NCBI RefSeq assembly: GCF_002564025.1
Contig: NZ_PDJH01000001.1
Coordinates: 2,542,001-2,606,000 of the forward strand
DNA: 64,000 bases
From: Flavimobilis soli
GTDB taxonomy: Bacteria; Actinomycetota; Actinomycetes; Actinomycetales; Cellulomonadaceae
Reading direction: 5' to 3'
The position numbers were made by a program, and so were the translations under genes. Positions within the stretch are counted from its first letter, which is position 1. Each line of letters opens with the position of its first letter. Under the pieces are notes generated by a model. The model was not told the DNA's origin. It saw only the letters and a list, made by a program, of their open reading frames with translations, and searched no databases. Of this stretch, positions 35,530-44,702 are shown piece after piece.

Positions 35530-37604
35530 GCTGGTGGGAGCTCCTCCCTGGGCTCCTGACCATGGCCGTCGCGGTCGTCGTGCCCGGCGCGCTCGTGCTG
35601 CGCGCCGCCGGCGTGCGCGGCATCCTCGCGCTCGGCGGCGGGGCGGCCGTGTCCGTCGCGCTCTACGGGACCGCGGCGATCGTGCTCGACAAGCTCGGTA
35701 TCGCCTGGTCGTGGCCGCCCGTCCTCGTCCTGCTCGCCGCGGCGGCCGGCGCGGCCGCCCTCCTCGGGCTCTGGGGACGCCGCACGCGCCGCGTCCGCGG
35801 CTCGGCACCCGACGGGTTGTGCGACCCCGACCTGCGGCTCGACCGTCGCGGGCTCGCCTGGGTCGCGGGAGCGTTCGCCCTCTCCGCGCTCCTCCTCGCC
35901 CTGCCGATCGCGCGCGGCATGGTCGCCCCCGACGCGCTCATGCAGCACTGGGACGGCGTCTACCACGTCAGCGGCGTCCAGGCGATCCTCGACACCGGCA
36001 ACGCGTCGACGCTCGGCGCGATGGCGCCCCTGTACGGCGACGTGTCGCCGACCGTGTACTACCCGGCCGCGTGGCACGGCATCGTCGCGCTCGCGCCGGG
36101 CTTCGCGAGCGTCGCGGCGGCGGCCAACGCGTCGACGTTCGTCTTCGGCGTCGTCGTGTGGCTGCTCGGCATCGCGGCGCTCGGCCGCACCCTGCTCGGC
36201 GGTGACCCGCGGGGCACCGCGCTCGTCGTCGTGCTCGGCTCCGCCTTCAGCGCGTTCCCGGTCGTCATCCTCTCGACGCTCGCCCAGTGGCCGTTCGGCA
36301 CGGGCATCGCGCTCATCCCCGGCGTCCTCGCGCTCATGGTCGCCGCGCTGCGGGGCCACCCCGGCGTCGCGCCGCTGACGGCGCCCGGGCGCCTCGTGCC
36401 GACCGCCGTCGTGCTCCTGACCGCGCTCGCCGGGGTCGCGCTCGCGCACGCCTCCGCGCTGTTCTCCGCGCTCCTCCTGCTCGGCCCGGGACTCGTCACG
36501 CTGCTCGCGCGCGGTCTCGCGCGCCGCTGGCGCACGGGCGACCCTGCCCGACGACGCCGCGTCGCCGTCGGCACGTCCGTCGCCGTGGTGGTGCTCGTCG
36601 CGGGCGGCGCGGTGCTGCTCGCCAACCCCGTGGTGCGCAACGTCCTCGCGTACGAGCGCAACGTCGACACCCCGTTCCCGGTCGCCGTCCTGCACACGGT
36701 CCTCGGGCAGCCGCTCGCCTGGCACGGGGTCGGCAACCTGCCCGTCGCCGTGCTGACGCTCGTCGGCGCGGTCGTGGTCGTGCGGGCGTCGCTGCGCCGC
36801 GCGCGCACGGGCGCGCCGGACTCGCCCGAGGCCGCCGACGTCGTCGGGCAGTCGAGCAGCTGGCTCGTCGTCGCGTACGTGCTCGTCGTGACGCTCACCG
36901 CGCTCGCGTCCGGTCCGGAGAACCTCCTGCGGCTGCTCACCGGCTTCTGGTACACGCAGGCGGCGCGCATCGCCGCGGTCCTGCCGGTCGTCGCGGCGCC
37001 GCTCGCCGCCGTCGGGGCTCTCGCGTGCGCCCGCTGGCTGCGCGGGCGCGCGTCGCGCTCGGACCGCGCGGCAGCAGCGCGGCTGCGGGGTCGGTCGCTG
37101 GCCTCCGTCGCGTGCGCGCTCGTGGGTGTGTCGGTCGTCGTGACCGCCGGTTGGTTCGTGCCCGCACGGACCGGCCGCTTCGAGCAGGCCTACGTCCCCG
37201 AGAAGATCGTGTGGGGCACCATGCTGCGCGCCGAGGAGGTCGAGCTCCTGCGCCGTATGCCGCAGACGACGCCTGCTGACGCCGTCGTGCTCGGCGACCC
37301 GCGCAACGGCGCCGCCTTCTCGTACTCGGTGGCGCACCGGCGCGCGGTGTTCCCGCAGCTCGCGGTGCAGAACCTCAGTTCCGACCAGCGGCTGCTGCGC
37401 GAGCGCTTCGCCGACCTCGACCCCGAGGTGTGCGCGGCCGTCGAGCGGCTGGGCGTCACGCACTTCTACCTCGACACCGCAGGTGTCGAGGACGGCGCGA
37501 AGGTCGACGTCGACGCCGTGGGGCTGCTGCGTGCGCCCGAGTCGGGTGTCGAGGTGGTCGACACAGCCGGGACCACGACGCTCTACCGCATCACCGGCTG
37601 CTGA
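35526..37604 (+). CDS. large polytopic membrane protein, DUF6541-like
   Basis: A 692-residue integral membrane protein with roughly 12-14 hydrophobic segments from residue 5 to about 555, then a 140-residue extracytoplasmic tail. Loops contain HWDGVYHVSGVQAIL and YYPAAWHGIVALAPG, the sort of acidic first-loop pattern of GT-C transferases and of DUF6541. The tail has FSYSVAHRRAVFPQLAVQ and GVTHFYLDT. It may transfer or polymerise polyprenyl-linked sugars outside the membrane (inference). ATGA overlap with the dehydrogenase. Confidence 0.75.
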   Translation: MSWWELLPGLLTMAVAVVVPGALVLRAAGVRGILALGGGAAVSVALYGTAAIVLDKLGIAWSWPPVLVLLAAAAGAAALLGLWGRRTRRVRGSAPDGLCDPDLRLDRRGLAWVAGAFALSALLLALPIARGMVAPDALMQHWDGVYHVSGVQAILDTGNASTLGAMAPLYGDVSPTVYYPAAWHGIVALAPGFASVAAAANASTFVFGVVVWLLGIAALGRTLLGGDPRGTALVVVLGSAFSAFPVVILSTLAQWPFGTGIALIPGVLALMVAALRGHPGVAPLTAPGRLVPTAVVLLTALAGVALAHASALFSALLLLGPGLVTLLARGLARRWRTGDPARRRRVAVGTSVAVVVLVAGGAVLLANPVVRNVLAYERNVDTPFPVAVLHTVLGQPLAWHGVGNLPVAVLTLVGAVVVVRASLRRARTGAPDSPEAADVVGQSSSWLVVAYVLVVTLTALASGPENLLRLLTGFWYTQAARIAAVLPVVAAPLAAVGALACARWLRGRASRSDRAAAARLRGRSLASVACALVGVSVVVTAGWFVPARTGRFEQAYVPEKIVWGTMLRAEEVELLRRMPQTTPADAVVLGDPRNGAAFSYSVAHRRAVFPQLAVQNLSSDQRLLRERFADLDPEVCAAVERLGVTHFYLDTAGVEDGAKVDVDAVGLLRAPESGVEVVDTAGTTTLYRITGC

Positions 37605-37633
37605 CGGACCCGTGCGCGGCTCCGGGCGTCCTC

Positions 37634-37681
37634 GGGCGCCTCGCGCCGCTCGCCCGGCACCGAGCGAGCGGAGCGGCGCCC
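37634..37681. terminator. bipartite hairpin between convergent genes
   Basis: Inner stem CCGCTCGC (37646-37653) with GCGAGCGG (37664-37671), 10-nt loop; outer stem GGGCGCC (37634-37640) with GGCGCCC (37675-37681). It lies between the DUF6541-like gene and the convergent TIGR03089 gene and could end both. Confidence 0.55.
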
Positions 37682-37701
37682 CCTGGGCGCTACCCCGAGT
37701 G

Positions 37702-38469
37702 CTACGGCACCGTGATGCGCTCGCTCGCGACGAGCCGCGCGAGCGAGGCTTCGTCTGAGTGCCGCTCGGACGCCTCGCGTCCCAGCAGGACGACAGAGCC
37801 GTCCTGCGCCCACACGCCGAGCGCGGTACGCAGTGTCGCGACGGTGCCCGCGTCCGCACGCAGCAGGGCTCGCGCCCCCGCGGGCGCGGCGCTCCCCTCG
37901 ACCGCCCACGCGACGAGGTCCGCGTGCGTGACGGCGGGCTCGCCGTCGACCACGAGCGCGTCGGCGCCCGGGTCGGCCGGCGGCACGTAGCCGACCACGT
38001 CGCCGTACGTCATCGTGTCCGCGGCGGCGTCGAGGACGCCGGGCGGGAGCGGCTCGCCGAACGAGCGCGCGAGGCCGGGGAGCGCGACCGCGACGACGTC
38101 GGTCCCAGCCGGCACCGCGCCCGGGTCGAGCCATGCGGAGGGACGGGTCGTGACGATCGCGCGGGCGTGCGCCGTCGTGCCCGGCAGCGGGGCACCGGCC
38201 GGGGAGAGGCGGGCCGTCGCGCCCGTGCCCCACGTCGCGAGCGCCCAGACGAGCGTGCGCCAGTGCGCGGGCAGGTCGAGGACGACGGTCTCGCCAGCGG
38301 CGGCGTCGAGCTCCTCGACGAGCAGGTTCGTCGTCTTCGCGACCCAGTTGGCGAGGACGGCCCCGGAGAGCTCGATCCGTTCGGGGCCGTCGCCGTACCA
38401 GGTCAGGCGGGGTCGGCCCGGGTCACGCTGGAGGAGGGCGAGCACGTCGGCGGGCGTCGTGGGGGTCAT
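37702..38469 (-). CDS. TIGR03089 family protein
   Basis: A 255-residue protein resembling an N-terminal fragment of an acyl-adenylate-forming enzyme: RLTWYGDGPERIELSGAVLANWVAKTTNLLV resembles the start of AMP-binding proteins, but the usual Thr/Ser/Gly-rich ATP loop is absent and the length is half the family norm. This matches the actinobacterial TIGR03089 group, of unknown function and often near cell-wall genes. TAGGCT 6 nt before the ATG indicates a leaderless transcript. It diverges from whiB2. Confidence 0.85.
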   Translation of the reverse strand: MTPTTPADVLALLQRDPGRPRLTWYGDGPERIELSGAVLANWVAKTTNLLVEELDAAAGETVVLDLPAHWRTLVWALATWGTGATARLSPAGAPLPGTTAHARAIVTTRPSAWLDPGAVPAGTDVVAVALPGLARSFGEPLPPGVLDAAADTMTYGDVVGYVPPADPGADALVVDGEPAVTHADLVAWAVEGSAAPAGARALLRADAGTVATLRTALGVWAQDGSVVLLGREASERHSDEASLARLVASERITVP

Positions 38470-38475
38470 GGTCCG

Positions 38476-38481
38476 AGCCTA
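38476..38481 (-). promoter_or_regulatory. -10 box TAGGCT for leaderless TIGR03089 gene
   Basis: TAGGCT lies 6 nt before the ATG at 38469. Confidence 0.5.
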
Positions 38482-38509
38482 CGAGAGGGTTCCGCTAACA
38501 CACACCGGC

Positions 38510-38538
38510 TTGACTTCGGTGGATGACACGCGTGTAAT
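38510..38538 (+). promoter_or_regulatory. sigma70-type whiB2 promoter
   Basis: TTGACT (38510-38515), 17-bp spacer, TGTAAT (38533-38538): one mismatch to consensus in each box, the strongest housekeeping promoter seen in the window. The leader is about 33 nt and carries CTAGT-GCA-ACTAG at 38543-38555. Confidence 0.7.
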
Positions 38539-38542
38539 TTCC

Positions 38543-38555
38543 CTAGTGCAACTAG
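38543..38555. promoter_or_regulatory. 5-3-5 inverted repeat in the whiB2 leader
   Basis: CTAGTGCAACTAG sits just after the -10 box, around the expected transcription start: a possible operator for a repressor, or a short 5' hairpin. Confidence 0.35.
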
Positions 38556-38577
38556 GCGAACGGTGAGGGGCGCACCC

Positions 38578-38904
38578 ATGTGGAACCTGCTCGATGACGA
38601 GGGGCCTTTCCCCTCTGACGCATCGCGTCGCCCGGAACCTGCCGGCGCCGTCCTCCCGCTCTTCGGCGAGGACGCCGACGAGGCGGTGATGGGCTGGCAG
38701 GAGCGCGCCCTGTGCGCTCAGACCGACCCCGAGGCGTTCTTCCCCGAGAAGGGCGGCTCGACCCGCGAGGCCAAGAAGGTCTGCACCGGGTGCGAGGTCC
38801 GCGCCGAGTGCCTCTCCTACGCCCTCGAGAACGACGAGCGCTTCGGCATCTGGGGCGGTCTCTCCGAGCGTGAGCGCCGCAAGCTCAAGCGCCAGGTCGT
38901 GTGA
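38578..38904 (+). CDS. whiB2: WhiB2/WhmD-type iron-sulfur transcription factor
   Basis: A 108-residue Wbl protein with four cluster Cys at 46, 69, 72 and 78 (ALCAQTDPEAFFPEKGG, CTGCEVRAEC), the turn GIWGGLSERER at 90-100 and a basic C-terminal tail KLKRQ. The ALCAQTDPEAFFPEKGGSTR stretch is the WhiB2/WhmD signature; in actinobacteria this regulator works with WhiA in cell division control. ATG 38578 is chosen with GAGGGG 7 nt upstream; a GTG at 38563 would add five residues. Confidence 0.93.
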   Translation: MWNLLDDEGPFPSDASRRPEPAGAVLPLFGEDADEAVMGWQERALCAQTDPEAFFPEKGGSTREAKKVCTGCEVRAECLSYALENDERFGIWGGLSERERRKLKRQVV

Positions 38905-38953
38905 CCTGCACGTCCACGCTGCTTGACGCAGCAGGGCGCAGGATGACCTCAGG

Positions 38954-41900
38954 ATGAACCGACCCACCCCGCACTCCGCGCCCAGCGTCCCGAGCCTCGA
39001 CGTCACGGCCGTCGTCGTGACCCGCGGGACCACCCCCTTCCTCCCGACGACGCTCGCCGCCGTCGGGGCGTCTACGCTCGCCCCGAGCCGGGTCGTCGTC
39101 GTCGACGTCACGCCCCGCGAGAAGGACCGCGCCCAGGTCCCCGAGCAGCTCGGCCCCGACGTCGCCGTGACCACGCTCCACGCCCCCGACGCCCACACGT
39201 TCGGGGAGGCCGTCAACGCAGCGATCGCCCACCTCACCGGCGAGCAGGTCCCCGACACAGGTCGACGCTCGCAGCGGGCCCGGCCCGCCGAGCCCGCCGC
39301 AGCACCCGAGCTCGAACGGGACGGCTGGCTCTGGCTGCTCCACGACGACTCCCCGCCCGAGCCGGGCGCGCTCGAGGCGCTCGTCCGCGTGGTCGAGAAC
39401 AAGCCCTCCGTCGTCGTCGCGGGTGCCAAGCAACGCGACCTCGACGATCCGTCCCGCCTGCTCGAGGTCGGCCTGACCACCTCGCCCACAGGTGTCCGGA
39501 TGACCGGCATCGAGGAGGGCGAGGTCGACCAGGGCCAGCACGACGGCGCCGAGGACGTCCTCGCCGTCGGGCTCGCCGGAGCCCTCTTCCGCCTCGACGC
39601 GTGGCGCGCCCTCGGCGGCACGGACCCGGCGTACGGGAAGTACGGTGACGGTCTCGAGATCTGCCGCCGCGCCCGCCTCGCAGGTCACCGCGTCATCGTC
39701 GTCCCGCAGGCAGCCGTGCGGCACGCCCGCGCGAGCCTCACCGACCGCCGGGACCGCGACCCCGACCACGTCCCCGAGCCCGAGCGCACCGTCGGTGCCC
39801 GCCGCCGCTCCGCGCTCCACTACCGCCTCGCCGGCGCCTCGCCCGCAGCCGTCCCGCTGCACATGCTCGCGATCCTGCTCGCCGCGCCGTTCCTCGCGAT
39901 GGCCCAGCTCGCTGCCAAGCGGCCCCGCAGGGCGCGCGCCGAGATCACCGCGGCGATCGGAGCCGTCCTGCGACCGGTCGCCCTCGCCAGGTCGCGTCGC
40001 CGCGCGCGCCGCACCGCCGCGCTGCCGCGTCGCGCGATCACGCCGCTGCGTGCGACGTGGCGGGAGGTCGCCGCGGAGCGCCGCGACCGCCGCCTCTCGC
40101 AGGCCGCGCGCCGACGCGCCGCGCTGGCCGCAGACCCGTTCGCGCGCGCCGAGCGGCGCCGCGACCGCGCCCGCCGCACCGCAGGCCTCGTCGGGACCGT
40201 CCTGCTGCTCACCGCCGTGACCGTGTGGTGGCTCGGAGACGCGATCGGCCCGCTCGCCGACGGCGGCCGCCTCGTCTCCGCCAACCTCCTGCCCGCGGGC
40301 GTGTCGCTGCAGGAGCTGTGGAACGACGTCGCCGACGGATGGCTCCGCGCCGGCACCGGTGCGCCGGGCGCGTCCGACCCGCTGATGACGACCCTCCTAC
40401 CCGCAACCGCCCTCGCGCACCTGCTCGGCGGGGACCTCCAGGTCGTCGTCAACCTCCTGCTGCTGCTCGCACCCGTGCTCGCGGGGACCGGTGCCTGGTT
40501 CGCGGCCGGCACCGCCACCAAGTCGCTCGTCCTGCGTACCGTCGCCGCTCTCGTCTGGGTCGCGGCCCCGAGCCTCGCCGTCAGCCTCGTGGACGGACGC
40601 GTCGGCGCGGTGCTCGCGCACGTCGCGCTGCCGTGGCTCGCCTGGGGCGCGCTCAAGGGCGTCGGCCTCGGCGCCCGTGCACCGCTCGCGCCCGCAGCCG
40701 CAGGCCCCGACGCGGTGCTGTCGCCGGCGGGCTCGCTCCCGGCTGCCGCGCTCGGCGGCCTCGCCGCTGCAGCGGCGGTCGGTGGCGCGCCGCACCTCAC
40801 CGCGCCGATCCTCGCCTCGCTGCTCGTCCTTGCCGTCCTTCTGCCGCGCCACCGCGGCCGGCGCGGCTACCGCCGCAACCTCGCCCTCGTCGCCGCGCCC
40901 GTGCTCCTCGTGCTCGCGCCCCTCGTCGCCGAGCTCCTGCGCTCGGGCCCCGGCGCGCACTGGCGCGTCCTGCTGACCGACCCGGGCGTCGCTGTGCCCC
41001 ACGCGACCGCACCAGCGTGGCAGCAGCTGCTCGGGTGGCCGGTGCCGGCGGAGGAGTGGTTCCCGCGCTGGACCGGCGTCGCGTGGCTCGACGCTGCGCT
41101 CCCGTTCACCGTCGGCGCGCTCGTCGTGCTCGCCGCCGTGTCCGCGCTCACGCGGCCCGGGCTGCGGGCGCGCGCCGTGCGCGGCGCGTGGCTCGTCGCA
41201 GCCCTCGCCCTCGCCGCCGCAGCCGCGGCCGCGCTGCTCGTCGTCGGGCAGGGGGCCGAGGGCGGCGTCCGCACGTGGACCGGGGGAGCGGTGTCCCTCG
41301 TCCTCCTCGCCCTGGGCGGGGCCGCGCTCGTCGGGCTCGACGGCGTGACCGCGCGTGCCGCGCAGCACTCGTTCGGGTGGCGCCAGCTCAGCCTCGGCCT
41401 CGGTGTCGCTGCGATCCTCGCCGCGGCGGGCGCGACGATCGCGCACGCCGGGCTCTCGACCGACCTCACCGCCTCGTCGGGCCACGGGCTGCGCGTCCTC
41501 CAGCGCGACGTCGTGCCCGCCGTCGGCCGTCAGATGCAGGAAGAGCCGCGCGCCGGTCGCGTGCTCGTGCTCGACGCCGGCGACGAGATCACCTACCAGC
41601 TGCTGCGCGGCAACGGTCCGCTCCTGACCGAGTCGTCGGTCGTGCTCACCGAGCGCGGCCTGCACACCGACGACGCCGCGGGTCCGCTCGGCGGGGCCGT
41701 CGCCGCGCTCGTGGGCGTCTCGGGCGAAGAGTCCGAGCAGCTCGCCGACCTCGGCGTCGCGGCGGTCGTCGTGTCGCCAGCAGGAACGCCCGCGCAGCGC
41801 GAGGAGCTCGTCGCCAACCTCGGGACGTCCGCGGCTCTCGAGCAGGTCGCCGAGGGTGAGTACGGCACCATCTGGCGCGTCGTCTCGGGCCTCCCCTCTG

Positions 41901-42301
41901 CGGAGGGCACGCCGGCGGTCGTGTCGTGGGCCCGCGTCGTCGACGAACGTGGCGCGGCGCTCGTGGTGCCCTCGGACGGCACGTCGCTCGACGTCGCCCT
42001 CTCGTCCCTCGACCAGCCGGCCGCGGCGGGGACATGGACCGCCCCGCCCGGCCGTCGCCTGCTCGTCCTCGCCGAGACCGCCGACCCGGGCTGGCGCGCG
42101 ACCCTCGACGGGCGTGAGCTGACCGCGGTCGAGGGGGAGCGCTGGGAGCAGGCCTTCGAGCTGCCCGCTGACGCGACCGGCAGGGTCGTGGTGCAGTTCG
42201 AGTCGGTCGGCAGCGGGTGGTGGCGCGCGACGATCGTCGGCTTCGCGGTCGTGTACGTGCTGCTGCTCATCCCCGTCCGGAGGAAGGTGACGACCCGATG
42301 A
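38954..42301 (+). CDS. large membrane-bound GT2 glycosyltransferase
   Basis: A 1115-residue protein. Residues about 15-290 form a GT-A domain (VTAVVVTRGTTPFLPTTLAAV, the metal motif in WLLHDDSPPEPGAL, then YGDGLEICRRARLAGHRVIVVPQAAVRHARA). A helix at about 300-320, an Arg-rich linker to about 410, and some ten further membrane segments (415-845) follow. The last 250 residues are extracytoplasmic, with a helix at the C-terminus. Such fused proteins sit next to whiB2 and DUF5719 in related genomes. Probably builds a cell-envelope glycan (inference). Confidence 0.87.
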   Translation: MNRPTPHSAPSVPSLDVTAVVVTRGTTPFLPTTLAAVGASTLAPSRVVVVDVTPREKDRAQVPEQLGPDVAVTTLHAPDAHTFGEAVNAAIAHLTGEQVPDTGRRSQRARPAEPAAAPELERDGWLWLLHDDSPPEPGALEALVRVVENKPSVVVAGAKQRDLDDPSRLLEVGLTTSPTGVRMTGIEEGEVDQGQHDGAEDVLAVGLAGALFRLDAWRALGGTDPAYGKYGDGLEICRRARLAGHRVIVVPQAAVRHARASLTDRRDRDPDHVPEPERTVGARRRSALHYRLAGASPAAVPLHMLAILLAAPFLAMAQLAAKRPRRARAEITAAIGAVLRPVALARSRRRARRTAALPRRAITPLRATWREVAAERRDRRLSQAARRRAALAADPFARAERRRDRARRTAGLVGTVLLLTAVTVWWLGDAIGPLADGGRLVSANLLPAGVSLQELWNDVADGWLRAGTGAPGASDPLMTTLLPATALAHLLGGDLQVVVNLLLLLAPVLAGTGAWFAAGTATKSLVLRTVAALVWVAAPSLAVSLVDGRVGAVLAHVALPWLAWGALKGVGLGARAPLAPAAAGPDAVLSPAGSLPAAALGGLAAAAAVGGAPHLTAPILASLLVLAVLLPRHRGRRGYRRNLALVAAPVLLVLAPLVAELLRSGPGAHWRVLLTDPGVAVPHATAPAWQQLLGWPVPAEEWFPRWTGVAWLDAALPFTVGALVVLAAVSALTRPGLRARAVRGAWLVAALALAAAAAAALLVVGQGAEGGVRTWTGGAVSLVLLALGGAALVGLDGVTARAAQHSFGWRQLSLGLGVAAILAAAGATIAHAGLSTDLTASSGHGLRVLQRDVVPAVGRQMQEEPRAGRVLVLDAGDEITYQLLRGNGPLLTESSVVLTERGLHTDDAAGPLGGAVAALVGVSGEESEQLADLGVAAVVVSPAGTPAQREELVANLGTSAALEQVAEGEYGTIWRVVSGLPSAEGTPAVVSWARVVDERGAALVVPSDGTSLDVALSSLDQPAAAGTWTAPPGRRLLVLAETADPGWRATLDGRELTAVEGERWEQAFELPADATGRVVVQFESVGSGWWRATIVGFAVVYVLLLIPVRRKVTTR

Positions 42302-44100
42302 CGAACGACGGTCGCGGCGACGTCGAGCCGGACCAGCCTCTCGAGCCCGCCGGCGCCGCTGGCGAGGCTCCCGAGACCGAGACCGAGATCGGGAACGAGG
42401 AGATCGAGACCGAGGCCGATATCGAGACCGAGACCGAGCCTGCGCCCGACGCGGAAGAGCCGCGCCGCTCGGCCGGCGCCGCGCTCCTGCGCGGCCTCAC
42501 GGGCGTGCTCGTCGTCGGCCTGACCGTCGGTGTCGCCTACGGCGCCGATCTCCTCGAGCCCGAGGCGACGACCGCCGCCCCCGCGACGACGGTCGAGCTC
42601 GTCCCCGCGACGACCCCCGTCGTGTGCGCGGGTCCCACCCAGCTCGTCGCGACGGACGCCGAGGGCGACCCCGCCTTCGACCCGTCGCCCGTCGGTACCA
42701 CCTCGCTCGTCACGGGGGCCGTCCTGCCGCCGACGAAGGTCGCCGACCCGGTCCTGCGCACCCTCGACGAGGCGACCGTCGAGGCGCCCGTCGCCGCGGG
42801 GGCGGGAGGTGCCGTCCTCGGCGCCGCTGTCGCGAGCGGCACCGCGCTCTGGTCCGTCCCCGCCGCCGACGGCACCGTGCACACGGCCGCGACGGCGTCG
42901 TCCGCCACCGCAGCGGGCGACCTCCGCGGGCTCGCCGCGACGGCCTGTCAGTCGCCCGCGATCGACCACTGGCTCGTCGCTGGCAGCACCGAGGTCGGCT
43001 CGAGCACGCGCCTCGTCGTCCAGAACCCCTCGCGAACCCCCGCCACGGTCGAGGTCGAGGTCTACGGACCCGCGGGACGCGTGGACCTCGCCGGGCCCGC
43101 CGTCCTCCCGGTTCCCGCGGGCGGCACGACGACGACCCTCCTCGAGGGTGTCGCGGCCGGGCAGCGCCGCGTCGCGGTCCACGTCCGCGCGTCGGGCGCC
43201 CTCGTGACCTCCTACCTGCAGGTCTCCGCGCTCGACGGCGTCCGGCCGCTCGGCGTCGACCTCGTCGGCGCGGGCGCCGAGCCGTCCACGCGCCAGGTCC
43301 TCGCGGGAGTCGTGACGCCCGCGACCGCCGTCGGCACGGACGGCCCGGTCGTCCGGCTGCTCGCGCCCGAGCGGGCAGCAACCGCGCGGCTCGCGATCTA
43401 CGGGCCCTCGGGCCGCGTCCTGCTCCCGGGCGCTGACGACGCCGTCCTCGAAGCCGGCGCCGTCACGGACGTGAGCCTCGCAGGCCTGCCCGCGGGCGCC
43501 TACGACGTCCTCGTCGAGGCCGACGCCCCGGTCGTCGCAGCCGCGACGACGTCGACCGCCGGGACGGACGGTTCCGACGTCGCGACCGTCGTCTCCCAGG
43601 ACCCTGCGACGACGGCGGCGCAGTCCGCGGCGGCGCTCCCGCAAGGGACGCGTGCGACCGTCGTGCTCGGCGCCGTCCCCGGGTCGGTCGACTCGGTCCC
43701 GGGCGCCCTCGTCGCCGGCCTCGACGCGACGACCCCGCCCGTCGCCCCGGAGGGCGCGAGCGCCGCCGCCGGGGTGCGTGCGCAGGTCGTCGCGCTCGAC
43801 CGTGCCGGCGCCGTGGTGTACGACCAGGTCGTCGAGCTGGCCGCCGGCACCACGCGAGCGCTCCCGCTCGCGGCGACCGTGCCGGGCGCGTCCGTCGCCG
43901 CGGTCGTCGTGCGTGAGGTCGACGCCGCCGGGACGCCCGCCGCCGGTGCGGCGACCCGGCTCGTGTGGTCGGTGCGGCTCTCTGCAGACGCCCAGGACGG
44001 CACGGTCGACGGTCTCGTCGCCGCACTCGGACCCTCGCCGCTGCGCAGCGCGGGGACACAGATCACGCTCCGTGAAGGACTGCGCTCCGGGCTCGACTGA
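42298..44100 (+). CDS. DUF5719 family membrane-anchored protein
   Basis: A 600-residue protein. Residues 1-60 are an acidic tail with repeated Glu-Thr (ETETEIGNEEIETEADIE); one membrane helix at about 63-83; the rest is a Val/Ala/Thr-rich extracellular beta-structured region with repeated ESTxx-like blocks such as STRLVVQNPSRTPATVEVEV and ARLAIYGPSGRVLL, about 70 residues each. It overlaps the preceding membrane glycosyltransferase by 4 nt (ATGA), so the two probably act together at the surface. No enzyme motif seen. Confidence 0.82.
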   Translation: MTNDGRGDVEPDQPLEPAGAAGEAPETETEIGNEEIETEADIETETEPAPDAEEPRRSAGAALLRGLTGVLVVGLTVGVAYGADLLEPEATTAAPATTVELVPATTPVVCAGPTQLVATDAEGDPAFDPSPVGTTSLVTGAVLPPTKVADPVLRTLDEATVEAPVAAGAGGAVLGAAVASGTALWSVPAADGTVHTAATASSATAAGDLRGLAATACQSPAIDHWLVAGSTEVGSSTRLVVQNPSRTPATVEVEVYGPAGRVDLAGPAVLPVPAGGTTTTLLEGVAAGQRRVAVHVRASGALVTSYLQVSALDGVRPLGVDLVGAGAEPSTRQVLAGVVTPATAVGTDGPVVRLLAPERAATARLAIYGPSGRVLLPGADDAVLEAGAVTDVSLAGLPAGAYDVLVEADAPVVAAATTSTAGTDGSDVATVVSQDPATTAAQSAAALPQGTRATVVLGAVPGSVDSVPGALVAGLDATTPPVAPEGASAAAGVRAQVVALDRAGAVVYDQVVELAAGTTRALPLAATVPGASVAAVVVREVDAAGTPAAGAATRLVWSVRLSADAQDGTVDGLVAALGPSPLRSAGTQITLREGLRSGLD

Positions 44101-44108
44101 GCCGGGGC

Positions 44109-44621
44109 TCAGGGACCCTCGACGAAGCCCGGGTCGATCTCCTCAGGGCTGCGCCCGAGCATGTGCGCGACCTGCTCGACGACGACCGTCCGGACGATCT
44201 CCGCGATCTCGTCACGGTCCACCGCGCGCTCCTCGACCGGGCGGCGGTACACGACGATCCGGTGAGCGAGCGGCCCGTCCGCGGGGAAGTAGCGGCCCAT
44301 CGGCACCCCGCGACGGTGCTCCCACGGCGCCGGGTCCGACGGAGGCACGTCCTCGACCGCGAACTCCGTCCCAGCGAGCTGCTTCGCCCACGATCGCTCG
44401 AGCCGCTCGACCGTCGCGAGGACGATCTCGTCGAAACGCTCGGCGCGCGTGCGCGCCGCCGGAAGATGCGCCGGGATGAGGGGGCCGCGCAAGCCGCGGC
44501 CCCGACGGTCGCGACGGCGCACGCCTGCCGCAGGGGCGGGGAGGGTGGGCCACCCTGAGCTGTACGCGGCCGGGAGGTCGCCCTCGGGGGCACGAGGCGT
44601 GCGGCGGCGTCTGTCCGGCAT
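44109..44621 (-). CDS. zincin-like metallopeptidase family protein with degenerate motif
   Basis: A 170-residue protein matching the small actinobacterial metallopeptidase-family proteins found beside DUF3499. The N-terminal 60 residues are Arg/Pro-rich; the fold covers RFDEIVLATVERLERSWA to the C-terminus. Where zincins carry HExxH this protein reads EQVAH (in VVVEQVAHMLGRS), so only the last His is present and classical zinc catalysis is doubtful. TATCCT 6 nt before the ATG suggests a leaderless mRNA. It converges on the DUF5719 gene with an 8-nt gap. Confidence 0.8.
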   Translation of the reverse strand: MPDRRRRTPRAPEGDLPAAYSSGWPTLPAPAAGVRRRDRRGRGLRGPLIPAHLPAARTRAERFDEIVLATVERLERSWAKQLAGTEFAVEDVPPSDPAPWEHRRGVPMGRYFPADGPLAHRIVVYRRPVEERAVDRDEIAEIVRTVVVEQVAHMLGRSPEEIDPGFVEGP

Positions 44622-44627
44622 GGTTCC

Positions 44628-44633
44628 AGGATA
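44628..44633 (-). promoter_or_regulatory. -10 box TATCCT for leaderless zincin-like gene
   Basis: TATCCT lies 6 nt before the ATG at 44621. Confidence 0.5.
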
Positions 44634-44688
44634 GGTGTCGCGTGCGTGCGTCGCGGCGTGGGAGGTCCGCCGGGGTGACGGGACGACG

Positions 44689-44694
44689 TACCAT
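44689..44694 (+). promoter_or_regulatory. -10 box TACCAT for leaderless DUF3499 gene
   Basis: TACCAT lies 8 nt before the GTG at 44703. Confidence 0.45.
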
Positions 44695-44702
44695 CGACCA
44701 TT

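Noticed and set aside
42370..42450. Glu-Thr repeat in the DUF5719 gene as a microsatellite
   Set aside because: It is an irregular acidic coding segment at the cytoplasmic N-terminus, not an exact nucleotide repeat.
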